The notes: generated by a model not told the origin, from the sequence alone. DNA of 10,865 nucleotides from DALYLB01 sp046154695 (GCA_046154695.1 JBJXFI010000346.1:1-10865); one strand, 5' to 3'; shown: positions 1 to 7,941, counted from the first letter of the stretch. Numbers and translations are program-made.

Positions 1-2903
1 GGTTTCACGCCGGAGGCCGACCGCCTGAAGGCGGAACTCCGAACAGTAACCAGCAAGACCAACATCACGAGGGCGGTCGTAATCGAGACGACCGCCCCGA
101 GCAGGAGCGAGCGCGGCCGATAGATCATCTCGACCCGATGGCTTCCCGCCGGCAGGGCGACCCCGCGCAGCGCGTAATCGACCCGCAACAGATCCGCCTC
201 CCGCCCATCGACAGAGACGCGCCATCCCGGATAATCGATCTCGCTGAAGACCAGAATCGAGGCCGCGCGGGCCGTCGTTTCGACGCGCATTCGCGTCGGG
301 CGGCGTTCGTCAATCACGGCCTGGGAGGAATCGGAAGGCTCGTCGCCCGGGCCGAGCAGCGCGGGATCGAGCCGCTCGGCCGTCGCGGGATCGACCAGCG
401 CGGCGGCGCGGGGATCGAAGCCCGGAATCTCGCCGCGAATCATTTTGAGCTGATCGCCCGCCCAGGCCGCGCGGGCCCGCGGCGCCAGCCATACCCGCGG
501 CAGCGCCCGCAAATTTTCAAAGACGCGGAACGCCTGATAGGGAGCGGCGGGGCTGCGATCGGGCAGCTCGCGCCATCGGTCGGCGTTGTCGAGCGCGGAC
601 ATGGCCGTGACGACCAGCGGAGCCACCTGTTTCGACGCGGAATCGATGAACGAGACGCGCCGGATCGAGAGAACGAGGTCTTCGCCGGAGCGAACGAATA
701 CGCGAACCGTCCGGGCCGCGCGGCAGGCGCTGAGATTCGCGGGCAGCGGCAGGCGCGCCCGATAGGCGTGGGCATCGAAGACGGCCGGGCCGTCGCCGCT
801 CCATGACTCGGCGATCGGCGGCCGCGCGTGGCGTATGACGGCGCGCACATCGGGGCGGTCATACGCCCATTCGGCGGTCTCCTGCCCGGCGCGCAGCGAA
901 GTCGTCCATTGCTCGCCCGACGCGCAGCCGACAATGACCTCCGCGACCGGCTCGCCGTCGCCAACGGACGTCGAATTCGCAAGCGAGGAGACGATCTCCA
1001 GCACATCCCCGATCGCTTCGCGCGCGCTGAAATCGGCGCTCCGCCCCCGTCGCACCTCGACATTCTCGCCGGCATCGCTCACCTTCGCGGCGCCCGAATC
1101 GAAATAGACCGGCGCAATCAGCACGTAGCGCGCGTTCAGCAGGTCGAGCGTGCGATCCCGCGCGTCGAGCATCGTGGAGTTGAAGGTCCGCCCCGCCTCG
1201 TCGATGCCGAGAAAGGTCTTCACCGTCTCACTGAGAATCGGATCGTATCCGGTCGTCATCTCGTTCCCATAAAACCAGAACGGGCTGAATTCACCAGAGG
1301 CCCTGTTGAGCATGACGTGATACCGAATCGGATCGCGCTCCCGCTGCCGCTGCGCCAATGGGGGCGGCATCGCGCGACCCACGAGCGCTTCCAGGCGGGC
1401 AGGGTTGCCGATCGGCGCGAAGACCGCGTAGAGCTGAAAATCGGCCAGCAGAAAGAGCGGCAGAATCCACCAGATTCTTTTCCGGGCGAAGAGCAGAAGC
1501 ACGCCGTACGCCGCCACCGCCGCGAGGACCGGGAGGAGAAACTCCATCCGCGCGTCTCGCAGAAAGTCCGGGGGCAGACCGCTCAGATCGGGCAGCGAGC
1601 GAATGAGGGACTCCGCCGCGCTTCGCCGCCAGAGCGCCGTCCCGGCAATGATCGCGCAGAGAACGGCGAGGCAGGCCGACATCCATTGCGCGCCCCGCGC
1701 GAGCCGGGCCGCCTCCTCGCGCAGCAGCCGATCGACCGCATATCCAGCGAGCACCGAAACGGCCAGCGCGACCTCCATCCAGTGGCGGTTCGGGCTGCGA
1801 AACTGCCCGAGAACCGGAATGCGGAACATGAGCTTCGCGAGCGGTCCGACGTATCCTCCCAATGAGAGCAGCACGCCCCCCGCCGCAACGAAGCTCCAGA
1901 AGACCATCAGATCGCATCGCCGCCGCCAGGCCGCGACCGCGCCCGCCGCCGCAAGCGAAAGCGCGAGCGCGCCAAGATAGATCTGCGCCTCGTTGTGATG
2001 CCAGTACGGCCCCCAATACGGCATTCGATAGATCGATTGCCCCGCGCCGTGAAGAAAGGGAAAGAGCTGTGTCAGCAGCGAGACCGGATGCAGCGAATGG
2101 AGCGTGAAGAGCTCGTAGGGCCACTGGCGGCGCACCGAGTCGCGCGCGAACTCCGCCGCCGGCAGCAACTGCACCGCGGCCAGCGACGCGCCGGCCAGAA
2201 AGATCAACGCGAATTGAATGAGAAACCGAACGCGATCGCGCAGCGTCCGTCCCACCGAATCGCGGCGAAGAGTCGCGCAAAAGATCGCGTAGGCGCAGGC
2301 GAGCAGCGAGGAATAGATCAGCGGCTGGGGGTGCGCGGCGAAGACCTGCCAGGCGACGACCGCGGCCGCGCCCGCGCAGTCCCGCCATCGGCGCTCCTGG
2401 TGCAGCCGCTCGACAAACGAGAGGACCAGCGGCGCGAGCGCGATGATATGAAGAAATCCCGGATAGAGCGTCCGTCCGACGATGAACCCGCCGAACCCGT
2501 AGATCAGCGCCGAGACCAGGGCCGCTCCGCGCGTGAAGCCAATGGCCCGCGCATACCGGAAGGTCCCGCAAAGCGCCAGCGAAAAGGTCAACTGCAGCGA
2601 GGTCGTCAGCGTCCGCGACCCCGCCCCCGGCAGGTGCAGCCAGTTCAGCGGATCGAAGACCCCCGCCTGCCACCCAGCCAGCAGCGGCGCCCCGGCGTAC
2701 AGATAGGGCGTCCACAACGGCAGCCGCCCCTGCCGCAGCTCCTCGGCGACAAACTTATACGCGGGAAAGAACCAGAAGACGGCATCCTGATCGCCCAGCG
2801 TGATCCACCCGAGCGTCTCTCGCCAGAAGAAAACGAACGGCAAGAGCACCAACAGGCCATACGTCAGCCGCTCTCCCTTCTCATCCGTCCCATTCTCTCT
2901 CAT
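1..2903 (-). CDS. YfhO-family polytopic membrane protein, 3' end cut by the window edge
   Basis: The frame is open from an ATG at 2903 to base 1 with no stop, giving at least 967 residues. The N-terminal two thirds is hydrophobic with many membrane segments. An early loop carries GDQD (residues 37-40), followed by GRLPLWTPYLYAG (59-71), as in YfhO and GT-C-like proteins. GQFRSPNRHW (366-375) followed by an LAGYAVDRL helix is typical of YfhO. A soluble region (about 500-930) includes ARYVLIAPVYFD (591-602) and the family signature SEIDYPGWRVSVDG (887-900). A final membrane helix spans about 932-954. YfhO proteins are thought to take part in glycosylation of cell-surface polymers; the substrate here is unknown. 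A second ATG at 2912 is possible; 2903 is preferred because GGGAAG lies 10 bases upstream. The gap to the upstream gene is 24 bases (15 if 2912 is used), so co-transcription is likely. The last codons overlap a palindromic repeat, so the tail after the final helix is probably not conserved. Confidence 0.9.
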   Translation of the reverse strand, partial: MRENGTDEKGERLTYGLLVLLPFVFFWRETLGWITLGDQDAVFWFFPAYKFVAEELRQGRLPLWTPYLYAGAPLLAGWQAGVFDPLNWLHLPGAGSRTLTTSLQLTFSLALCGTFRYARAIGFTRGAALVSALIYGFGGFIVGRTLYPGFLHIIALAPLVLSFVERLHQERRWRDCAGAAAVVAWQVFAAHPQPLIYSSLLACAYAIFCATLRRDSVGRTLRDRVRFLIQFALIFLAGASLAAVQLLPAAEFARDSVRRQWPYELFTLHSLHPVSLLTQLFPFLHGAGQSIYRMPYWGPYWHHNEAQIYLGALALSLAAAGAVAAWRRRCDLMVFWSFVAAGGVLLSLGGYVGPLAKLMFRIPVLGQFRSPNRHWMEVALAVSVLAGYAVDRLLREEAARLARGAQWMSACLAVLCAIIAGTALWRRSAAESLIRSLPDLSGLPPDFLRDARMEFLLPVLAAVAAYGVLLLFARKRIWWILPLFLLADFQLYAVFAPIGNPARLEALVGRAMPPPLAQRQRERDPIRYHVMLNRASGEFSPFWFYGNEMTTGYDPILSETVKTFLGIDEAGRTFNSTMLDARDRTLDLLNARYVLIAPVYFDSGAAKVSDAGENVEVRRGRSADFSAREAIGDVLEIVSSLANSTSVGDGEPVAEVIVGCASGEQWTTSLRAGQETAEWAYDRPDVRAVIRHARPPIAESWSGDGPAVFDAHAYRARLPLPANLSACRAARTVRVFVRSGEDLVLSIRRVSFIDSASKQVAPLVVTAMSALDNADRWRELPDRSPAAPYQAFRVFENLRALPRVWLAPRARAAWAGDQLKMIRGEIPGFDPRAAALVDPATAERLDPALLGPGDEPSDSSQAVIDERRPTRMRVETTARAASILVFSEIDYPGWRVSVDGREADLLRVDYALRGVALPAGSHRVEMIYRPRSLLLGAVVSITTALVMLVLLVTVRSSAFRRSASGVK
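16..40 (+). repeat. Palindromic repeat, copy A (inside the YfhO 3' end)
   Basis: The 25-base unit contains the hairpin CCGCC-TGAA-GGCGG. It matches 22 of 25 bases at 6653-6677 in the same orientation. Here it is translated on the minus strand as part of the polar tail that follows the last membrane helix of the YfhO protein. Confidence 0.7.
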
Positions 2904-2927
2904 CCATCCCATTCTTCCCGCCGGAAT

Positions 2928-4703
2928 TTATGGCATTCGATAAACGAAAATTGAATGGCCGATCCGCGCAATCGGCGTCAGCGCGCGCAGATTGGCCATG
3001 AAGCGCTCGATTCCCTTCGCGCGCTGGTCATCCAGCAGAACGCACTGCAGACTGGTCGCGCTGACGGCCACGATCGAGCCCGGCCCCACATCGCTGAATC
3101 GCGCGAATCCGCCCGGATTCCGAAACGCCTCGATATTGACGCTCGGCAGATACTGTGCCCGGATTCCATAATATTCCGGACTGGCTGTGCCGAAATAGGC
3201 GAGATAGAAAGGCTCTTCGGGGTGCTCGCGGCGATATCGGGCAAGTCCCTTCAAATCCTGCCCCCAATCGAGATTGGAATCGACCAGCCACCGGTACCCG
3301 CCCGCCGGTCCGCCCGCGATCTGATTGAAATAGGCCAGATCATACGGGTAGACGCGGGCCAGCTCGACCGCGTTCCACGCCAGCAGCAGCCCGCACGCCG
3401 CCGCCATCCACTTCGCGCGGCCGGGCGCAAAGACGTGCGCCATTTTCGACGCCGAGACGATCAGGAACGGATAGACCGGAAGAATATGGCGATTGCCGAT
3501 GTTGATGTTGCCCGCCATCGCAACAGCCAGATAGACCGCCACCGGCGCCAGCAGCATCAGCTCATCCGCGAGTGCCGCGCCGAACCGCCGGATCGAAATC
3601 CATCCGGCAACGATCAGCGCGATCAGCGGAAGCGGCGTCTTGATCAGAAACGAGACCGGGAAATAGTACCACCAGCCCGTATGCGAGATTTCGCCCAGCA
3701 GAAAGGCCGGCCGCTGCTCCAGCGATTCGAGGGCATCGAAGAACCCCAGCACATATCCTTCCGGCAGCAGCCGCCACTCCTGAAACGTGTGCATCAGATT
3801 GTTGACCAGCCCGTCCTTCGCCCAATACCGCATCCAGTCGATCGACGCGGAGACCGCCGGGTCGGGCGAGATCCGATACCTGAATCGATAACAGGCCCAA
3901 ATAACCGCCAATCCCGCCAGCGCCGAGACGGCCATCAACGCTCCCGCCAGCAGCAGCCGGGCCCGAAAGGTCGCAATCTCGCCGATGTGCGGCCGCAGCA
4001 TCCCCGGGTCCGCCTTTCCGCCGGAATAGGCGAAGATCAACCCAATCAGCCCGAAGATCGGAAAGATCAGCGGCCCGGAAAATTTCGACGCGAGCAAACA
4101 GGCCGTCCCCAGACAGACCATCAGCAGGTTTCCCGGCGTCAGGGCATGCAGCGCCCGCCAAAACCCAATGACCGCGAGAAAGAAGAAACAGGTCACGCCC
4201 AGATCCGTCGTCACGAGCTGGCTGTGCGCCAGCAGATCCGGCGTCATCAGATAGAGACCGAGCGCGAGGCACCCCGACCGCCATCCGTACAGGCTCCATG
4301 CCCACCAGCCCACCAGCCCCGCCAGTCCGATCGAAAGCAGAATGATCGGCGCGCGCGCCCAAAAGAGCGTCCGATCGGCATCGTTCCACTCATACAGAAA
4401 CTTCGAACCGAAATACCATTGCTCGATATGACGCCATCCCAGCTTGCCGCCGCCGGCTCCCCGCCATGACGCATCCGAAAGATCGAGCCTGGCGCCCCGC
4501 AACAGCAGCGGAACCCCCGCGAGCAGTTTGATCAGCGGGGGATGCTCGGGATTCAGGCGGTAATCTCCTGTCTTCAATGCCGCATACCCCGCCGCGATGT
4601 GCGCGGTCTCGTCATTGGTCGCGCTCTTCCGCCCCGCGCTGGTTGCGGCCAGCACGAAGAACAGAACGGCGAAGATGGCGTATACGAGGATGGGTTTGCG
4701 CAT
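2928..4703 (-). CDS. GT-C family 39 (PMT/ArnT-like) membrane glycosyltransferase, second in the block
   Basis: The 591-residue protein starts with a membrane helix (residues 5-23) and then the first extracytoplasmic loop with NDETAH (30-35). The D31-E32 pair fits the acidic motif of GT-C enzymes, and NPEHPP follows at 51-56. Roughly ten further hydrophobic segments follow. The C-terminal part has NIGNRHILPVYPF and DSNLDWGQDL (475-484), which I recognise from family 39 / phospholipid-carrier-dependent glycosyltransferases. Such enzymes move a sugar from a polyprenyl-phosphate donor to an acceptor on the outer face of the membrane. Donor and acceptor cannot be named from the sequence. The ATG at 4703 has no visible Shine-Dalgarno sequence; 33 bases separate it from the previous stop, and that gap contains part of a GC-rich hairpin. 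Translation may therefore depend on coupling to the upstream gene. Confidence 0.88.
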   Translation of the reverse strand: MRKPILVYAIFAVLFFVLAATSAGRKSATNDETAHIAAGYAALKTGDYRLNPEHPPLIKLLAGVPLLLRGARLDLSDASWRGAGGGKLGWRHIEQWYFGSKFLYEWNDADRTLFWARAPIILLSIGLAGLVGWWAWSLYGWRSGCLALGLYLMTPDLLAHSQLVTTDLGVTCFFFLAVIGFWRALHALTPGNLLMVCLGTACLLASKFSGPLIFPIFGLIGLIFAYSGGKADPGMLRPHIGEIATFRARLLLAGALMAVSALAGLAVIWACYRFRYRISPDPAVSASIDWMRYWAKDGLVNNLMHTFQEWRLLPEGYVLGFFDALESLEQRPAFLLGEISHTGWWYYFPVSFLIKTPLPLIALIVAGWISIRRFGAALADELMLLAPVAVYLAVAMAGNINIGNRHILPVYPFLIVSASKMAHVFAPGRAKWMAAACGLLLAWNAVELARVYPYDLAYFNQIAGGPAGGYRWLVDSNLDWGQDLKGLARYRREHPEEPFYLAYFGTASPEYYGIRAQYLPSVNIEAFRNPGGFARFSDVGPGSIVAVSATSLQCVLLDDQRAKGIERFMANLRALTPIARIGHSIFVYRMP

Positions 4704-4720
4704 AAACAGTTGTCGGTTGG

Positions 4721-4749
4721 CGGCAGCCGCGGTTGACTACCGGCTGCCG
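4721..4749 (-). repeat. GC-rich inverted repeat spanning the stop of the first glycosyltransferase
   Basis: CGGCAGCCG (4741-4749 read on the minus strand) and CGGCTGCCG (4721-4729) form a perfect 9-base inverted repeat with an 11-base loop that contains the TAG stop (4737-4739). It covers the final codons of one gene and most of the 33-base gap to the next. There is no T-tract, so a terminator is unlikely. Confidence 0.6.
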
Positions 4750-6440
4750 GCTACAGGCTCCCCGAGATCCAGGACGCGGAACAACGGATTGGCCCGCACC
4801 CGATAGACCACACGGTATTTCGTGTCGGCGGCCTCGGCCGGATCGAAATAGATCGGGATCAGAACCATATAGCGGACCTTCATCCGCTCCCAATTCTCCC
4901 AATTGGCGGCGGGATCGTCCGCCGAGATGGTTTTACGCCCCGTGTAGAGATGGACAAGCGGCGCATTGTTCGTCGCGATCACGGCGTCGGCCGGCAACTG
5001 AGACGCCGTCCACTTCAGCAGATCCTCCGTGTTGTCGAAGATCTGCAGCCACTGCGGGCGATCCAGGGAATCGCCGCCGGCATACTTCCGTATATAGTTG
5101 ACGTTGCCGTAAAGGTTGACCGCGACGATGGCCAGCAACACCCCGAGCGCGAGCCCGTTCCCGAGCCGGCCCGGCGCCTGTTTGCGAAGCGACGCGTGCA
5201 GCTCGCCCAACATCCGGACGCCCATCATCAAATAGAAGATCACGAAGGGAATCAGCGGCAGGACAAATCGAAAGGTCTCCCAGGGCCACAACGCGATGAT
5301 CCCCAGGGAGAGCGGAATCGCCAGTTCGGCCATGGTCGTCTTCCGTCGCAGGGCCGCCGCCAGTCCGACGACCACGAAGAGGCTCAGCGCGAACGAAAAC
5401 CACAGGGTCTCGCCGCGGCCCCCTTCCTGCACGTTCTGTTTTCGCGATTCGGCGAACGGGTCCCGCAGCGCCTCGAAGATCGGCGTCGCGACGATTCGCC
5501 CGATGTCGCGGCCGGCGATCTCTTTGAGATTGCCCGCAACCCGGCCGGGCAGCTCGGCCGCCGTCACATTGCCCAGATAATCGAATCCCGCGCGGCGCTG
5601 CCAGAATTGGGTCGAATAAGGCAGCACGATGTGGCCTCCCTGCTCGCGCTGCTGCTCCGGCGTCGGCGCATGCAATCGCGAATAGATCATCCAGGGACCG
5701 GCGAAGATCGCAACCGCGGCCCCGAACACGATCGCCGATCGAACCAGCCGCGCCTTCAACAGATAGAGCCCTCCCGCGACGACCAGACTGAACGCGATCG
5801 AGCGCGTCAAAAATCCGGCCGACGCCAGCGCCGCCCCCGCGACCGCGAGGAGCATCCCGCGCGCGCCGCTTCCCGCCCGCACACATCGCTCCATCACCAC
5901 GATCGTCGCGAGAAAAACCAGCGCGAAGACGCTCTCGGACATCACCGTCGAGGTCGCCAAAAAGACCAGCGGCGGACTCAGCACCGCGCCGACCGCGATC
6001 GCCAGCGCCCACGGCGCGGGCAGTTCCCGGTCCCGAACGAAATACCGGTAGGCCAGAACGCCCGTCCCCAGCATCGCGGCGATCGAGACCGATTTCAACA
6101 ACCACACGTTGTCGGGAAAATCTGGCGAGATCCGAAAGAGCAGCGAGAGCAGAAACGGAAACGCCGGCGGATAGAGCGGCAGAATCCCCGGCGTGGGCGA
6201 ATTGACGATCGAATAGCCCTGCCCCGACGCCAGCCCCTTCGCGAGCAGCACATACCAGGCATCGTCCGTAAACAGGCCGACCACTCGATCGAGCCGCAGA
6301 AGATAGATCGCGAAGACCGCCAGCAGGCTCACAACGCCCGCCAATGGCATCCAGGCCGGGGGTCTCGGGATCGCGGCTGCATTCTCCCCCCCGGCAGGCG
6401 AGACCGGCTCCCGCTCCTCGTTGCTTGTCTCGCTCGTCAT
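4737..6440 (-). CDS. GT-C family 39-like membrane glycosyltransferase, first in the block
   Basis: From the ATG at 6440 the protein has 567 residues. It opens with a polar 30-residue cytoplasmic stretch, a membrane helix (about 31-49), then LFTDDAWYVLLAKGL (56-70), whose D59-D60 pair fits the catalytic acidic motif in the first loop of GT-C enzymes. LYPPAFPF (89-96) follows, then many membrane helices and a C-terminal soluble domain of about 100 residues. The same frame stays open to 6617, but the extra 59 residues are low in family character and cover repeat-rich DNA. A near-perfect Shine-Dalgarno sequence sits five bases before 6440, so that start is chosen. The predicted role is transfer of a lipid-linked sugar outside the cytoplasm; specificity is unknown. 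The last residues (GEPVAGSR) are encoded by a GC-rich inverted repeat and may be a late addition. It probably begins a three-gene operon with the next transferase and the YfhO protein. Confidence 0.88.
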   Translation of the reverse strand: MTSETSNEEREPVSPAGGENAAAIPRPPAWMPLAGVVSLLAVFAIYLLRLDRVVGLFTDDAWYVLLAKGLASGQGYSIVNSPTPGILPLYPPAFPFLLSLLFRISPDFPDNVWLLKSVSIAAMLGTGVLAYRYFVRDRELPAPWALAIAVGAVLSPPLVFLATSTVMSESVFALVFLATIVVMERCVRAGSGARGMLLAVAGAALASAGFLTRSIAFSLVVAGGLYLLKARLVRSAIVFGAAVAIFAGPWMIYSRLHAPTPEQQREQGGHIVLPYSTQFWQRRAGFDYLGNVTAAELPGRVAGNLKEIAGRDIGRIVATPIFEALRDPFAESRKQNVQEGGRGETLWFSFALSLFVVVGLAAALRRKTTMAELAIPLSLGIIALWPWETFRFVLPLIPFVIFYLMMGVRMLGELHASLRKQAPGRLGNGLALGVLLAIVAVNLYGNVNYIRKYAGGDSLDRPQWLQIFDNTEDLLKWTASQLPADAVIATNNAPLVHLYTGRKTISADDPAANWENWERMKVRYMVLIPIYFDPAEAADTKYRVVYRVRANPLFRVLDLGEPVAGSR

Positions 6441-6445
6441 CACAG

Positions 6446-6452
6446 CCTCCTT
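6446..6452 (-). promoter_or_regulatory. Ribosome binding site that sets the start of the first glycosyltransferase
   Basis: On the minus strand this reads AAGGAGG, followed by CTGTG and then ATG at 6440. The five-base spacing and full match to the anti-Shine-Dalgarno sequence decide for the internal ATG over the longer open frame that begins at 6617. Confidence 0.85.
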
Positions 6453-6575
6453 ATCATCGGCAATGGCAATTGCTTTCGCGGCGCTGAAAAAAATAGCGGT
6501 GTGAATCGGAAATCGTACGGTGAGCCGGGGCAGAGGAAGAGATGGGTTGAAAATCGACAAGGGCGGGATCGGACC

Positions 6576-6618
6576 CATGGCGGACTCAGGCCCTTCGCGC
6601 GAAGCGCGGCCCGCCATG
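6576..6618 (-). terminator. Nested hairpin between rplS and the membrane-protein block, possible terminator
   Basis: CATGGCGG (6576-6583) pairs with CCGCCATG (6611-6618), and inside the loop lies the perfect 12-base palindrome CTTCGCGCGAAG (6593-6604). It follows rplS by 90 bases on the transcribed strand. No strong T-run follows, so termination is uncertain; it could equally be part of a repeat element. Confidence 0.35.
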
Positions 6619-6624
6619 AAATGA

Positions 6625-6677
6625 CGGCTTCAGCCTGCCTTCTCTCACCCGAGCCGACCGGCTGAAGCCGAAACTCC
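6625..6677 (+). repeat. Palindromic repeat, copy B, with an inverted partner
   Basis: CGGCTTCAGCC (6625-6635) and GGCTGAAGCCG (6660-6670) form a perfect 11-base inverted repeat around 24 bases, and each arm is itself a small hairpin. The right arm lies in the 25-base unit 6653-6677 shared with copy A. It lies 31 bases beyond the rplS stop. This and the next element fill much of the 267-base gene-free stretch 6441-6707; the rest (6453-6570) shows only an A/T tract near 6487-6493 and no convincing promoter. Confidence 0.7.
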
Positions 6678-6707
6678 AATCCTGTTCGTCCGTCCCGCGA
6701 ACCGCTG

Positions 6708-7100
6708 TTAACTCTTGTTCGCGGGCTTCGCGGCGGATTTCGCCGCGTGAACGCGCGTATCTCTCTCGCGAATGCGCGCGGCCTTGCCTCGCAGCTCACG
6801 CAGGTAATAGAGCTTGGCGCGGCGGACGCGGCCGCGCTTGACGACGTCGATATGATCGACGATCGTCGCGTGCAGCGGAAAGATGCGCTCGACGCCGATG
6901 CCGAACGAGACCTTCCGAACCGTGATGGTCTCGCCGATGCCCTTGCCGCGGCGCGCGATCACGACCCCTTCAAACGCCTGCAAACGCTCCTTGGTCTCGC
7001 TCTCCTTGATGCGCACATGAACGCGAACGGTATCCCCCGGTATGAATTCGGGAATATTGCTCTTGAATTGCGCCTTTTCCAGATTGTCCAGTCTGTTCAT
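6708..7100 (-). CDS. rplS: Large ribosomal subunit protein bL19
   Basis: The 130-residue protein is typical bL19, which sits at the 30S-50S interface. Visible family blocks are IPEFIPGDTVRVHVRI (16-31), RLQAFEGVVIARRGKG (39-54), VRKVSFGIGVERIFPLH (61-77) and KLYYLRELRGKAARIRE (96-112). The basic, Ala/Lys-rich tail after residue 113 is slightly longer than in E. coli. GAGGTG lies nine bases before the ATG at 7100. It is the last gene of the housekeeping block, 73 bases after trmD. That gap starts with a very GC-rich stretch (7145-7170) but has no T-tract terminator. No rnhB gene follows, although it does in many bacteria. Confidence 0.98.
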   Translation of the reverse strand: MNRLDNLEKAQFKSNIPEFIPGDTVRVHVRIKESETKERLQAFEGVVIARRGKGIGETITVRKVSFGIGVERIFPLHATIVDHIDVVKRGRVRRAKLYYLRELRGKAARIRERDTRVHAAKSAAKPANKS

Positions 7101-7173
7101 TGGTCATTCACCTCTGTCTTTCAAAATAACTCTTCTCTCAAATTCGTTCGGGCCCCCGGGCCGCGGCCGGCTC

Positions 7174-7941
7174 TCACTCCGGCTCCTTCGCGGCGACCGT
7201 CTCGATCCACCGCCGCTCGTCGTCGGTCAAGGAGGTTCGATCGAGCAGCTCGGGGCGCATCTTCAACGTCTTTCGCAGCGCGGCGCGCCGCCGCCATTTG
7301 GCGACCTCGGCATGATGCCCGCTGATCAGCACATCCGGAACGCGCTTCCCCCGAAAATCGGCCGGCCGCGTGTAATGCGGGTAATCGAGCAATCCCCCGG
7401 CATCCGCCACAAAGGAATCCTGCGCCGCCGACGTCTCGCTCCCGAGCGCTCCCGGCAACAGACGCGTAACCGCATCCACGAGAACCATCGCGGGAATCTC
7501 TCCGCCCGTCAGCACGTAATCGCCGATCGAGATCTCGTCGGTGATCAGGTGCTCGACGATCCGCTCATCGACGCCCTCGTATCGCCCGCAGATCAGAATC
7601 ATCCGGGAACACTCGCGGGCCAGCCGCTCCGCCTCGGTCTGATGAAATACCCGCCCCTGCGGCGAGAGCAGGATCACCGCCTCGCGCCCGCCCGCTTTCG
7701 CCGGGACCTTCTCTTCAAGCAGCGTCTCGACGGCCCGAAAGACCGGCTCCGGCTTCATCACCATTCCATCCCCTCCGCCAAAGGGGCGATCGTCCACCTG
7801 ATGATGCTTGTCCGATGTAAAAGAACGAAGGTCGTGAATCCCGATCTCGATAATCCCCTGCTGCCGCGCTCGCTTGATGATTCCAAAATCGAACGGCCCG
7901 GCGAAAAATTCCGGAAAGATGGTCAGCAGGTCGAAACGCAT
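7174..7941 (-). CDS. trmD: tRNA (guanine-N1)-methyltransferase, m1G37
   Basis: The 255-residue SPOUT enzyme methylates G37 of tRNAs with S-adenosylmethionine and so prevents +1 frameshifts. It starts MRFDLLTIFPEFF, as the family does. Visible motifs are FGGGDGM (54-60), LSPQG (92-96), CGRYEGVDERI (118-128) and EISIGDYVLTGGE (136-148) of the knotted SAM site, then R160 and D175 (in QDSF). R160 and D175 are spaced like the catalytic R154 and D169 of the E. coli enzyme. LLDYPHYTRP and SGHHAEVAKWR follow, and a C-terminal tRNA-binding domain ends the protein. The frame stays open to a GTG at 7986 whose GTGA overlaps the rimM stop. That start would add 15 residues with no family counterpart, so ATG 7941 is preferred despite a weak AAGAG ribosome site. 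Confidence 0.97.
   Translation of the reverse strand: MRFDLLTIFPEFFAGPFDFGIIKRARQQGIIEIGIHDLRSFTSDKHHQVDDRPFGGGDGMVMKPEPVFRAVETLLEEKVPAKAGGREAVILLSPQGRVFHQTEAERLARECSRMILICGRYEGVDERIVEHLITDEISIGDYVLTGGEIPAMVLVDAVTRLLPGALGSETSAAQDSFVADAGGLLDYPHYTRPADFRGKRVPDVLISGHHAEVAKWRRRAALRKTLKMRPELLDRTSLTDDERRWIETVAAKEPE

Noticed and set aside
1291..2715. Minus-strand open frame of 474 codons overlapping the YfhO gene
   Set aside because: It is out of frame with the YfhO protein, whose motifs run through the whole region, and its product is low-complexity Ala/Gly/Arg.
6441..6617. 59-residue N-terminal extension of the first glycosyltransferase
   Set aside because: The perfect ribosome site before 6440 and the repeat and hairpin DNA within the extension favour the shorter protein.
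4950..6665. Long plus-strand open frame of 571 codons opposite the first glycosyltransferase (and similar ones at 2955-4469, 1995-2954 and 828-1865)
   Set aside because: The translations are Arg/Gln/Asp-rich with no domain or membrane pattern, and lie opposite convincing genes. They reflect the lack of stops opposite GC-rich codons.
7101..7173. Possible L19 leader or terminator between trmD and rplS
   Set aside because: There is a GC-rich stretch with only a 4-base-pair stem and no T-tract, and I do not recognise a known L19 leader structure.
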